A DNA stretch of 64,000 bases. Source: Apostichopus japonicus. Taxonomy: Eukaryota > Echinodermata > Holothuroidea > Aspidochirotida > Stichopodidae. The stretch lies in assembly GCF_037975245.1 (NCBI RefSeq), contig NC_092562.1, positions 26,151,054 through 26,215,053 of the forward strand, given 5' to 3'. Position 1 is the first letter of the stretch. Every line of letters begins with the position of its first letter. This document shows positions 48,270-59,694 of the stretch, piece by piece. The notes beneath the pieces are model-generated. The model did no database searches. It was given only the letters and a program-made list of their open reading frames with translations, and was not told where the DNA came from. A program made the position numbers and the translations under genes.

Positions 48270-49070
48270 CATATGCATATTGGTTAACATGCATGTGTGA
48301 CAGTAACTTTATTGTGCCCACGCTTAGGAGAATTGTGCCCACGCTTGGGAACGTATGACTGAAATATAGTAGTCGTCACAGAAACTGTTCGAAAATTAAG
48401 CGATTTAGAAAGCATTAAAACCCAATACAAACGAGTAGACCCTTTAGGAACTGCACTATTTAAGAAGCCTTTATATTACATACTTTCTTGAATCCTCTGT
48501 CCGACCCCCGACCCACCCCCCCCCCCCGACACATATACATATATACACATTTTGGTTAACATGCATTTGTGACAGTAACTTTATTGTGCCCACGCTTAGG
48601 GGAATTGTGCCCACGCTTGGGAAAGTATGACTGAAATATAGTAGTCTTCACAGAAACCGTTTGAAAATTAATCAAGAAGGAATTAAAACCCAATACAAAC
48701 GAGCAGACTCTTTATAGGAACTACACTATTAAAGAAACCTATATATTACATACTTTCTTGAATCCTCTTTCCGACACCCGACCCCCCCCCCCGACTCATA
48801 TACATAGATACACATATACATATTGGTTAACATGCATGTGTGACAGTAACTTTATTGTGCCCACGCTTAGGGGAATTGTGCCCACGCTTGGGAAAGTATG
48901 ACTGAAATATAGTAGTCTTCACAGAAAATGTTCGAAAATTAAGCGATTTAGAAGGCATTAAAATCCATTACAAACGAGTAGACCCTTTAGGAACTGCACT
49001 ATTTAAGAAGCCAATATATTACATAATTTCTTGAATCCTCTGTCCGACCACCGAACCCCCCCCCCCCCCT
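47842..49070. repeat. Tandem repeat, ~4 units of 271-305 bp
   Basis: TTGGTTAACATGCAT recurs at 47842 (short unit), 47975, 48280, 48552 and 48823. Each full unit has two TTGTGCCCACGCTTRGG copies, ACAAACGAGTAGACCC and a poly(C) run followed by (ACATAT)n. Confidence 0.95.
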
Positions 49071-49214
49071 CCGGCGCCTCTTCATTTATTTTTCGACAGT
49101 GTTACATACCGGGAAGTTTTGGTCTCCAGTTAGGTTCAAACCTTGTTATATGCAACTTCACTAGCCCAATACAAACGAGTAGACCCTACACTACTAAATA
49201 TTACTATCATACTA

Positions 49215-49446
49215 AGTATGATTTATTGGTCCCATATATGCTACATATTAAAATATGGTCACCTTATGTTAAAATTCTTAAACTGTTTTATTAAGCACCT
49301 TGGAGGAAATTTACCTAACTGGGAAATCATCTTGTTGTGTGTGTTTATAATGTCAGCGAACAATATGGAGAGTGAACACCTTCAGGAGAGGACTTTTTTG
49401 AAAACTTCCAGCAATTACAGCATGCCGTAATTTGGGGCGATTACAG
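49215..49446 (-). repeat. Repeat R, copy 4
   Basis: CCCATATATGCTACATAT, AAAATATGGTCACC, ACAATATGGAGAGTGAACACCTTCAGG; reverse of the 44801 copy. Copy 3 is at 47505-47742. Confidence 0.75.
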
Positions 49447-49449
49447 ACT

Positions 49450-50104
49450 ACTTTTGATGAGTATACGTATTTGAACTCGAAGCCCCTCACCCCACAATCA
49501 ATTTCCCCTCCCTAAATCTATTACGCCTGATTGACTCTGCGATCAATTTCATATATAGGTTGATGATACCTATACTTACTTTTAATTTAACATAATATGT
49601 TGATTACATATATCAACTGAAAATTATAGTGGGGGATAATAACGAGGAAGAACTGTACCCATAAGCCTTAGATTAAAATTGTATACGTACGCTTATGAGT
49701 ACGGAATTTCCGACTGTGGCACTCTAATTTTTCTGACTGTCGAACTCTATTTTTCATAAATTCTTGCTATTTGTGAGTGACCTACAATTTTCGGTCAAAC
49801 TTGACCTTTAATCAGTCATATTTACCACGTTTTCCTTGTCATATTAAGAGATTGTATCTCGCGGTTTTTATACTCCACCATACAAAACTTCGTGGATTTT
49901 GAATACTCTAAAAAAAAATGCCTAATAAACTACTGTACAACGTATACAATTAAAACACTCAATGCTATTCTACGGAAGCTTAAAATGGCCATCAACATAA
50001 GAAAAACTTTGCTCATAAAGTGAAATTTTTCAGTAAATTGTTAAAATAACAAGATAAAATCTTATCCAAAAAAAAAAGACAGAAAAATGTTGGATTGCTT
50101 AGTT
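49450..50104. other. Unassigned sequence
   Basis: No gene or repeat recognised. Confidence 0.5.
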
Positions 50105-50410
50105 GCTTAAACTGAGCAATTGAACAATTTTTGAAAAATGTTTAATTGACAACTTATCATATCTCGTGTATTGGACATTTTGCTGCAAATTGTTCACTTG
50201 TTGACTTCATTCCATCTGAGCAATTGAAAAATTTTCTGCAAAATGTTCAATTGACAACTTATCTTATCTCGTTCATTGGACATGTTTTTGGCAAAATGTT
50301 CAATTGTTCACTTCATCCCAATTGAGCAATTGTAAAATTTTCTGCAAAATGTTTAATTGGCAACTTATCGTATCTCGTCAACTCAACATTTTTCTGCAAA
50401 ATGTTTAACT
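50105..50410. repeat. Tandem repeat, 3 x 104-116 bp
   Basis: TGAGCAATTG recurs at 50113, 50217 and 50333, with GCAAAATGTTCAATTG, GACAACTTATC and TATCTCGT in each unit. Confidence 0.9.
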
Positions 50411-50450
50411 GTTCACTTCATTCCCAATGCTCAGTTGGAATGAAGTGAAC
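50411..50450. repeat. Hairpin, perfect 14-bp stem, ends the 50105 array
   Basis: GTTCACTTCATTCC, 12-base loop, GGAATGAAGTGAAC. The left arm is part of the tandem unit. Confidence 0.93.
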
Positions 50451-51298
50451 AATTTAATTTTTTTCATGTGAGTGATAAATAGCCCCCCCCCCCCCCAAGA
50501 AAATAATATTAAGCGCGCCAGGAAAAAGCACTGTATTTTGGGGTAGTTCACTATGTCGTCGAATATAATTTGTTGAAAAAGAACATTTTTCCCCTTTGTT
50601 ACATTAACATAGCTTTTTTAGTTGGTAGTCTATGTAGCCTATCAAGCAGATAACTTATACTCATTGCTTACTCGCTAACCAGAGTGATTAATAAATTTGT
50701 GAAGTGAGGGCCAGTGGTACAAATGTACCGAAAAAAACAAAAGTGCAGTCGCGAAAGATGGAGTGTCTGACTGACTGACTGACACTGACTGTATCGTTGA
50801 CGAGTAGGGTGTGGGGGAGGGGGCTGCGGGTTACAAGGCAGCAGTCGGAATTTTCTGGCTCCAAATCCCATCCAGTTGGAATTTCAGCCACTACATCTCC
50901 CACCCCCCCCCCATACCCACTCTCAATCATCAGGCCTTAGCTACGTCCCTGTGTATAATACGTAAACGACGTTCATTACTGTTTAGTTTTTACGGAAATG
51001 TCGAAAATAATTTATATCGCTTGAGAAAATAAGCATTATGCCAAAAAATTGGCATATTCACGTGTGGTGTTTTTAAAAATCACGCACCTATATGCAAATA
51101 TATAATAGCTAAGATTGTCCTGTGTCCGTTATATAATTCCATTAAAGAAATGCATATCTGAGACACGGAACTATTATCCTGTGAGGGTACCGTAATACAT
51201 TCATGCTTGAGACACATGCAAGTCTTAAATAAACAGAATAGCAAGTCCCAAACATATAGACCTTCCTTACCGGTTTCGAACCTCTGGACATACAATCA

Positions 51299-51372
51299 GC
51301 GTCCATATAGCCTAGTGGTTAGGGTGTCCGCGTACAGAGCGGGAGGCCCGTGGTTCGAATCCCGGTGGAGGC
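51299..51372 (+). repeat. tRNA-like SINE head or tRNA pseudogene
   Basis: Box A-like TAGCCTAGTGGTTAGGGTG and box B GGTTCGAATCC. The acceptor arms GCGTCCA/TGGAGGC pair at six of seven positions, and the anticodon loop would read ACA. The T-stem is poorly paired, so a working tRNA is unlikely. A (TA)n tail begins 49 bases later. Confidence 0.6.
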
Positions 51373-51416
51373 TGGAAGTTTGTTTCACTGTTCTTGATTT
51401 ACAAACTCATTACGAT

Positions 51417-51420
<4 letters not shown>

Positions 51421-51489
<69 letters not shown>
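51421..51489. repeat. (TA)n microsatellite
   Basis: Follows the tRNA-like sequence and may be its SINE tail. Confidence 0.97.
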
Positions 51490-51495
<6 letters not shown>

Positions 51496-51499
51496 TATA

Positions 51500-52968
51500 G
51501 TAAATAAACATACATAAGTGCCGTATAAAGGCAAAAATAGAGCGCCTATACATTACAATACGTAGTACACACAGCGAAATCCATATGCATGTGCCGGATC
51601 AGTCAAGGTAATGGTTTTATTCTCCAATAGTTATATATATGAAACGAATTTTCCTGAAAATTTTTGCTGTTTTCGCCAAGTTAGCTTCTGAGAACCCGCG
51701 ACGTTTAAATGAGCATTTACAATAATTAGGGTACTTTAATTAGACCTCCTTTAACGCTATATTGGGGACCCAATGCAACCATGTGGTGCACCCCACCCAC
51801 TCGCCCCCCCCCCCCTCGTCAGGTTCCCCAATGTGTGGTAAATGCAAAGAATCGTTCTTAATTTTATTATGAACCTGTTTAAATGCATATGCCTTTGTTA
51901 TAGAATGTAACCCGTTAATTTTAATTGGAAAGTCAGGTGATCGAGAAACGCATTGACATCTCATGGATACAACATTTTCCCCTAAACTGATCCAGAATGG
52001 TCGTAGAATTCATCTAATATTACAAATGAGTCATATTTTGGATATTTGTGGATGTCTCCTTCTATCCAACTATATGTACCCCCTCCGAGTTTAGTCCTGA
52101 GATAGAAATTAAAATATAATTAGCCGGTTCTTTGGTGATGCCGTTTTTGCGGCTTTAGAAATGGTCGGGTCCAGAATAGCTATTTAGGGCATTTATTTAA
52201 AAACGGGGACAGGGTGGGTGGGTGGGGGGGGGGGGCACAAGCCTCGGAACTGGGATATCGAACAATCGGTACTCAGTGTCAGGCTTCAAAAACCTCGGCT
52301 AAACTTTGTCGGTCATAGCGGCGCAAATCCATATTTGAGATTTAGGTAATTTTTGCTTAAATTTTGTGCGAAACTTTTTCCAACCTCCAACCTCCTACCA
52401 CCAACCTCCTACCACATGCCCCCTGCCCCTGCCCCTTCCCCCTCCCCCTTCCCCCTCCCCTCCCCCCGTTTTAAATGCTCCTCTTACGATTCCCATTGTC
52501 CATATCCTTTTTCATAGATTAGTCGAGATAGATTTCATCAGTCCGTTTTTTGCTCTGCCGATTTCTCTCAATATGCCGTCAAGTGATATTCGAAGAAGTA
52601 TATTCAAGGCCTATATCATGCACGTAAAGCGATGAAACGCACAAATACCCACCGCAATATATGTACGAAACAGAAAAGTATACTGCTCACTTACTATAAA
52701 TACCATTTCCAGATAAGCAAGTGAAATTTCCGGTCACATCACATTGATAAAGTTTACTGTCTGTCACTTTGCAGGTCACTGGTTGGCTACTCCAGTTGGT
52801 TAGTAACAATAACGTAGTCAGTATAGTTCATTACGTCACAGCCTGGGCTTACTAGAAAGCGGGCAATTTGAAATCAGTAAAAGGCGGTATCACAAGTAGC
52901 AACACGTTGGTTTGATTCACACCGCACTTGATCCTCAATCGAGTTCTACATTGCAAAGAGCATTCAAA
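51500..52968. other. Unassigned sequence with C-rich tract
   Basis: A pyrimidine-rich run of CCCCTTCCCC words at 52380-52466 and a G run at 52211-52236. No gene recognised. Confidence 0.5.
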
Positions 52969-54358
52969 ATGGACGATTCCGGCTTTCGTGGTTTATTGCA
53001 GAAGTAACAGAAAGCTCCGTGGAAGCAAGGTTGCCAGTTTATAAAAGTACACTTTCAATTCGATCCGTCGCTGGTTTTTAATGATGTTCCGCAGGAAAAT
53101 GTCATACGTGTATTGGAAAAAGAAAAAAAATTTAGAAGCAGCGACAGTTGGAACTACCGCGGCAGTATGCACATGTTGTGACAGAAAGCTCGATGCAAAC
53201 ATTTGAAGGAAGAATTAAAGGCACTCCGAGCACTACTGGCTGAGAAGGAACAACTTCTTTCGAAAAAAAAAAACGAAAACGAAGTTCTCTGTGCTACTGG
53301 ATTGTTCGGTACGTAACACTAGGCCAAGACTTATTAATGTAATTTTTCAATCACTAAAAGTCACCGTTATATAAACCCTAGACCTGTACAGGCATTCGCT
53401 CCTTTAAAAACGATAAATTAAAAGAGTTAAAATATGACAGTGAGAGAAATAATATAATAATCTCCTTTTAGATATCTGTAAAATGTTTCATGCACAATTT
53501 GCCAGGGTATACTGTTATTGATACATTCACGTTCTAACCTTGTGATGGTGAACGTCACCCGACCACGTACCCCTACCTCCCCCAACACATAAACAAATCT
53601 GCTTTGTAAACCGTTGAAACATACAGTGGCGTAGGAAGGTACATTTGAGTAGGGGGTTGAAGACTGATGGCCGGCCCGGGGAGGGGTCTAAGGGGAGTTT
53701 TTGCATTTCCAGGTGGCCTCAGATGCAATTTGGTGCAATAAAGCACACTTCAACACCCACCCCATTTTGTAAACTTAATTTTGTATTTTCACCTGGCCTT
53801 AGATGCAATTTGGTGCTCCAAATGAGATTTTTTTCTCATTTGGAAATGAAAACGGGGTTTTTCTGACTTGCGAAGCGGGGGGGGGGGGGTGGGCGGAATG
53901 ATACTTCCGCGCCTTCACATTTTTCACGGGGGAGGGGCTGGAGATATTGACAGTTGGAGCTAGTATATTTTTCGACAAAGTAAACTATATGCCAACTGAT
54001 CTTTATATATGTCTAATTCATACCTATTCTTGTGTCTTTGTTTACAGAAACTTCAGTGTAGATTGAGCGCAATGAAGAACATAGACTGGTCAGAGGAGAG
54101 AAAAGACAGACTGTACAGTGATGTCAACTGAGTATATGTCATCCGAGGAATCTGACATGGAGAGCGAACGAGCTAGGGTACCGTAGTGCAGGAGTTCACT
54201 TGGGAGTCGGAAAGACTGAACAAAATGAGGCTGGACTCATTCTTATAAGGACGTTCTCCTTAGCGAAAAGTCCAGAAAAAAGGATACCCACCGTTAGGAA
54301 AGGAGACGTATCTTTAAAATGCGTACCGACTGACGCCCCAACTTGGGCTGTTAATTAG
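52969..54358 (+). pseudogene. Broken two-exon gene, coiled-coil and acidic regions, probably transposon-borne
   Basis: Exon 1 (52969-53308) begins MDDSGFRGLLQK and reads through with two in-frame stops (TAA, TGA) to a coiled-coil segment LKEELKALRALLAEKEQLLS, then a donor GTACGT. Exon 2 (54048-54358, acceptor 'tttacag') shows, across frame breaks, YMSSEESDMESERA, VQEFTWESERLNKMRLDSF, KSPEKRIPTVRKGD and a last phrase PTDAPTWAVN before TAG. The order acidic SSEESD, W-x-S-x-R-L, basic run, P-x-WAV at the C-terminus looks familiar from mobile-element-associated genes in other invertebrates, but I cannot name the family. Its intron is interrupted by a MITE. Clearly non-functional. Confidence 0.6.
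53624..53950 (-). mobile_element. hAT-type MITE (second family), truncated reverse copy
   Basis: Starts CAGTGGCGTAGGAAGG and follows 25519-25894 in reverse complement; its other end is decayed. Inserted between the two exons of the broken gene. Confidence 0.85.
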
Positions 54359-54359
54359 G

Positions 54360-56089
54360 CTGAACAATAACAATGAAGGTATGACCCCCCTCCAAATGGT
54401 GAAAATGGTCATTGTTTGATGTGCCGGATTAAGCTTGTGGGAGGCCCATGGCAAACAGTTTATTGGAGCTCCCATAGAGATACAATTGTACCGGATAACG
54501 CCGGATGTATAGCTCACAAAAGACATCTATTTGCCCACGGTGGTTATGATACGTACATTGAAACATCACATAAAACAGTCATTGATCAACAGCGTAAAGA
54601 CTGCATATCGAAGTCCATTTCGTTTGACTTCTTTGAACTTTTTGTACCATATACAACGTAGAATAATGTAACGTTATAACAATATTTCTTTGATTTTTTT
54701 TACCCAACGTTTAAACTCGTGCCCTTGTTGCACGTGGATAATCCTGTCCTGAGCATTTGTTGATTAATGAGGCACCAGGAACAAACAGCAAACGCCGTTG
54801 TTTCGGATACAAACAAGTTGCAGTTGACGATTTTGTATAATAAAGAAGAGTCTTCTCTAATTTAACATTTGGTGTAATTACATGATACCTTTAAAACGAA
54901 ATCCTGCCTGAGATAAATGCAACAAGGAAGAAAGAATATGCCCATAATAATAGATGTCAGATTAATTATTATTTCCTTGTTAGTCCTTTGCTTTAATGGA
55001 AGCCTTTTTTTTTAATTTCCCTTCACAGCTAATATATTCCATCAAGGGATTAAATGTTAAGGATTAAGTTATCCTTAAAATATTTTCAGGAAACAAAAGC
55101 AAAGAAAAAAGCATGATTCTATTAATTTTTAATGAATCATTTAGTAAATCATATTTTAAAATAAGACATAGCTATAGAGCATAGGTCTAATAACTTGTCG
55201 TCGAAATGTTGTTGTACTTGTACGTTTGTCTTTCATTATTCATGCATGGTTAATTCCAGACTTTCAGGGTAACAAATTTAGAGATCTTGTTTGGGCTATC
55301 ATTGCATTTTATATCAAAATATATTTTAATTAAAATAAAATTTAAAGCAGCAACAAAATATTAAGTGTGCTACGAAATGAGGCAGTAAGTGGTGTTCTGT
55401 GTCAAGTTCGTTCCACATAAAAGAGGCTGGTACCGTTTCCGGGCCTGGGTGGAGGGGGGGGGGGGGGGTCGAGGGGCCGATAACCATCATGGAAGAAGTG
55501 CCTAGGCGTTTATATCATGTGAGGATAAACACACCGAATTTTAAACATAAATTTGTTTGGTTCAATTTAACTGCTGATATATGTTAAGTTACTTCAAGTG
55601 GGTAGCTGGTTTTCAGAGGTTTTGATTTGCAAACTAGTAACTAAAAATAGAAACATTCCATATTTACTTGTTTTTTTTTCTTCTTTCACCTGGCATTAAA
55701 ATCGTTGCATGTGTATATAATTGCCACAATGTAAATAGAGTAATATTTGGGCATCAAAAAACATTCTCCGGACAATAATGCATGTTTTGAAATTTGAAAA
55801 GGAAAATGGCTTCTCGAGGTTTAAACTTTGTATTCAAAAAGCTGAATATTCAACACTATGATGTAAAGCAATATTGAGTTGCATTTAGATGTATTTACAC
55901 ATTAAAAGTGGTATTTCGTTCATTTACATAATTTTTGGAATAAGTGTAAAAATAACAAATAAACGTTTACGATGCGATATGAGGTGCAAATATATAAATA
56001 AAAAAGTGGAAAATCAAACGAGTGTGATTTTATGTTTATTATTTTTAATTTTCTTTAAATCAAATGTAATATTTGATAGAGGTGGTCCG
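54360..56089. other. Unassigned AT-rich sequence
   Basis: Contains a G run near 55450. No gene or repeat recognised. Confidence 0.45.
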
Positions 56090-56584
56090 TGTATTTCTCA
56101 GCCTAATCAACCCGATTAAGACTCCCTAAACGTGGCGAATAAGCCCAGCCCCTGTATTGGTCGTAAGTAATGTGTTTACGATGACCACGTTTCTCCGTAT
56201 ATATTGGTGTAATCATGGCGTTTACGATGATCAATGCGAGAAGTTTACTGCTGGATTCAAACGTAAACTCCAGATTAACGGTCATGTTTAAGGTAGCGAA
56301 TTTGTTGTAATTGTGGCCGGAAACGTAAAGATTACCCTTCCCTGAAACCGCACGATTAAGTGAGCTTCACCGTATTTGGATGACACTTGGCGTTTACGGT
56401 CACCGCGTACTCGGTAAATAAGTCATCGCGAACGCGGAAAACTCACGCGTTTAAGTTGGGTCGTAAGCTTACCTTAATCACTAGTTTCAGGAGTGGAAAC
56501 GTAACGGAAACAGGCTGGAACTCGGAATTTACGTCGCAATTACAGACCGAAAACGGCGATTTAAACGCGTGTTTTTTTCCCGTG
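56090..56584 (-). repeat. Right subterminal array
   Basis: Cluster of GTTTACG, CGTAAG, GATTAACGG and GGAAACGTAA words running up to the inverted CCCGTG end. Composition as in 43762-44760. Confidence 0.6.
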
Positions 56585-57344
56585 ATAGGTGGCGAATTAT
56601 CAGCCAAAAATTCTCATCAAGCCCAATCCATGCTTGGGATTGGGTTAGCTCATGGACTCTCATATGAAGGCCCCAAATTCTATATTGCTGCACCGGGTCC
56701 TTAGTTGCTCCTTATCTGGTGCACCACTGATTCTCCCCATGCACCATAGGAGACCTGGGGAACTGTATAATGGAGCATACAAATTGAACGTTAAGATTCT
56801 ACATTTGTTGGATGACATCCCGTGATTATTGATGCTATTGTTTAATTGCTGATTATTTAAAAGCAAGTACCAAAACGAAGAGCTCTCGATGGCGCGGTTC
56901 ATTTATTGGCGTAGCTAGAAGGTTCAAGGGCCCGGTTCAAGGACGGGACCTGGGGCCCTTCACATTTTAGAAAACGGGCAAAATATTGATCGAAATCATG
57001 GTACTGAGCTTGGCATGCAGTTAATTTGTCAAACTATAGAATCGAATCAGTTATAAATGAAACAAAACAGCCTAATGCATGTGCATGCTGATGTAACAAT
57101 TCAAGTATACTTACAAGCAGTTGGGATTCGTTGTCTCCAAATGAATAAAATTTCGGAACCAGGATTTAGGGTTCACTGGACATTGGGGGGGGGGGGGGGC
57201 GTATAGCTTTACGTATCTGCTTTCGTTCACAGTTGCGTCGTCGTGAATTACAAAAAAAAATCATTTCTTTTGGCAACGAGGATGTATGGAGTCAGTGGGT
57301 GGGGTGGTGGTGGTACAACAGCGGCAGGATTTAAATTGTCTAGA

Positions 57345-57430
57345 ACATAGGTTCCAAATGTGGGGTCGCGACCCAAAAGAGGGTCGCCAAATATACTAGG
57401 GGGGTCGCGAATCAAATTAAAATGATGCAT
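57345..57430 (+). mobile_element. hAT (Charlie-like) end fragment
   Basis: AGGTTCCAAATGTGGGGTCGCGACC...GGGTCGC...GGGGGTCGCGA resembles the CAGGGGTTCCCAA...GTGGGTCGCGA ends of Charlie-type hAT elements. Only one end is present. Confidence 0.5.
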
Positions 57431-57822
57431 ATATCATTATGGTAGCACCATTTTGCATCTACGCCCCTTATATCAGCAAAAACTTCGCAACAGGGAGGGG
57501 ACACCCCTCAGGACAGCTCCTCCAGGGGGTGGGTGGGGGGTGGGTGGTGTCATTGAATTTTTTTTCGGTAAGCGCTGGTTCTAGAATTTGCTGCGGGGAG
57601 AGAAACCTTGTTTTTTCTTTCTTTATATGCGTGTGTATGTGTGTGTATCTGGCAACAGCAACGAAAATAACAAGTTGACAAATTCTGGACTTCGTATATC
57701 GTGTATGTATTATGCAAATATTCCGACTATTTTGATGCCTTAGATTTAACATAACGAAAAAATGGTAACAATTTTTGAAAACAAATATCCTCTTACTGTC
57801 CCTCTTTTAATCAGGACTTTAC

Positions 57823-58082
57823 CAGAGGCGTAGCCAAAGGTGATTCAGGCGGTTCGTTGAACCAGGGCCCACAATATTTAGGAGCCCCCCCCCCCCCAAG
57901 AGTTGGTTCCGACATTTTGAACCAACGGATGACAACTGCCAGTCAAGGAAGATACAGTCAGACAGGTCTTTGCGTCTTTCCTGACATTGGCTTTATTATA
58001 GTGCTGTTCAAATTAAGTAAGGATGAAGGGTCCCAGCTCTCACTTTTGAACCGGCAACCCCGAAACTTTAGCTACGCCATTG
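57823..58082. mobile_element. 260-bp MITE, near-matching 8-bp duplication
   Basis: Ends CAGAGGCGTAGCCAAAGG and CTTTAGCTACGCCATTG are inverted copies with mismatches. Flanks GACTTTAC and GATTTTAT differ at two positions, as in an old hAT insertion. Confidence 0.65.
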
Positions 58083-58090
58083 GATTTTAT

Positions 58091-59160
58091 GGTTTAGTCT
58101 GAGACAGGTTTTGCTTATCCCATTAAGGCAAAGAAAATAACATTCGGTTATAGGTTATACAGATATGAATATAAGTCGTGCATAGTAGGTAAATGGCGTT
58201 TTATGGTTGGAAATAACGAACTTCTGAAAAACAAAATATCATGTTCTGAATATGTATAACTCCCGATACGCCATACAATTAGGTGCCAATTGGAATGGTA
58301 GAAGGCGCAAGGAGGTAGGGGGGGGGGGCTGGTGGTGGTTATGGGATGGAGAAAACACTTAACCCCTTTTACGGGTTGAATGGTAATTGAACGCGTTTTA
58401 CATATTTTGAATAGATAGGCCTATAGTGTAAGGGAGAGTTATATGTTACAGGCGGATGACTTTACATAAAACCAGGGATGGATGGAAGGGGGGGGGGTGG
58501 GGTGGGTGTTAGAGAGAAGAAAACAATGAACTTGAAAAGTAGCAAATGCATACCAAATACCCTTTGAAAGTCATTTCCATTTTAACCGAACCCTTTTTTC
58601 CTCCCCCGCCCCATCCCCCGCCTGTTATATAGTTAATCTTTCCATTGAAAACTTGCAACTTGTTGCACACTTCGGTCAAATGAGAGTTTAATCTTGGAAA
58701 TACACTAAAGTAGTAGCCAACCGTTACCACTTGACTAGAAAGGACTAGAAGGACTCAGCCGTTTAACGTTCTTTCAGTAGTTTTAGAAGATGACAAGTTT
58801 TATAAGATGATATTTAGGGATAATGAGAAGGGACCGGTCAGGCTCTACAATCTAATGTTCCGGGTTCAATGAGGGTCTGGAGTATATATAGGATCAAGCA
58901 TAATGTATGCTCATTTCATAATACACCGTACTAAGTCAAAAGAGCCTTGGCCCACGGTTTCATAACTATATCCGGTGATGTCTGATCATAGCGACTCTCT
59001 CTCAAAGATAATCCTTCAAGGTTAATAGGGAATGATTTGAGTAAATATGTTCTTTACATAACAACCCTTGTGAACTATAAACTTTACATTATTTTACTTT
59101 TTAATTGATTTGCTTTCATTAGTTTTTTGTTTTGTTGTAGATTTAAGTATATTTTTTCAA
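58091..59160. other. 3' flank of the sulfotransferase gene
   Basis: G-rich runs near 58316 and 58488. No minus-strand AATAAA was found close to the stop. Confidence 0.45.
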
Positions 59161-59694
59161 TCATTCTGGTTTTATTCTGTCTTCGAACATTATCTTGTAT
59201 CCCTCTCGAAACTCTTTGGCGTAGCCCTCACAACACGAAGGTACTTTGGCTGGTGGCTTAGATTTTGCTGGCAATAGTTTAGTCGATTCAAATGCAAGCT
59301 TGTAGACGCCCTCGTTTTTACCCCAGACGATCTGCTCAATGGCCCCGTGGAAATATTTCAAATAGTCATCGCTGGCGTTCCATGAAAGGTACTTGTCGTC
59401 CCATGGGATGCCGATCGCTTCGCAATACTTCTTGAGCATTACATCCGGGTTGTTTTGAAGCTCGTCTGCGTCTATTACCACTGGATTCGGTTCGATGTTT
59501 TCCTTGACATACTTGTACAGGTTGTAGAGAGGATCGACGGAGAGCATATCCCAGGATATAAATGGATTTCCAGACCCTATTTCGGTGAATTTATCGAGAT
59601 CTCCTTTATAGTCGTACAGATGGGCGAGGAGTTTCCTAGCTGACAAGGCTGTACGGTTGGGATCACGGATGAGAAAGGTGTGCCTGAAACGGCC
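59161..59694 (-). CDS. Sulfotransferase terminal exon
   Basis: Acceptor 'gttacacag', 177 codons and TGA. It carries FLIRDPNRTALS. Confidence 0.9.
   Translation of the reverse strand, partial: GRFRHTFLIRDPNRTALSARKLLAHLYDYKGDLDKFTEIGSGNPFISWDMLSVDPLYNLYKYVKENIEPNPVVIDADELQNNPDVMLKKYCEAIGIPWDDKYLSWNASDDYLKYFHGAIEQIVWGKNEGVYKLAFESTKLLPAKSKPPAKVPSCCEGYAKEFREGYKIMFEDRIKPE

Larger units (their letters stand above)
43762..56584. mobile_element. Possible 12.8-kb DNA transposon with inverted CACGGG ends
   Basis: The left end CACGGGAAAAAGACACGC at 43762 is matched by an inverted copy ending at 56584 (CACGGGAAAAAAACACGC when reversed). ATA flanks both ends. Just inside each end is an array of TTACG/CGTAA words. 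Between them are further repeats and the broken gene at 52969-54358. The ends could instead belong to two separate short elements. Confidence 0.4.

Noticed and set aside
51299..51372. Functional tRNA gene
   Set aside because: Poorly paired T-stem, unusual ACA anticodon and a following (TA)n tail point to a SINE head or pseudogene.
56387..56704. 105-codon open frame
   Set aside because: It lies in the TTACG array and runs across the inverted CCCGTG end; no homology.
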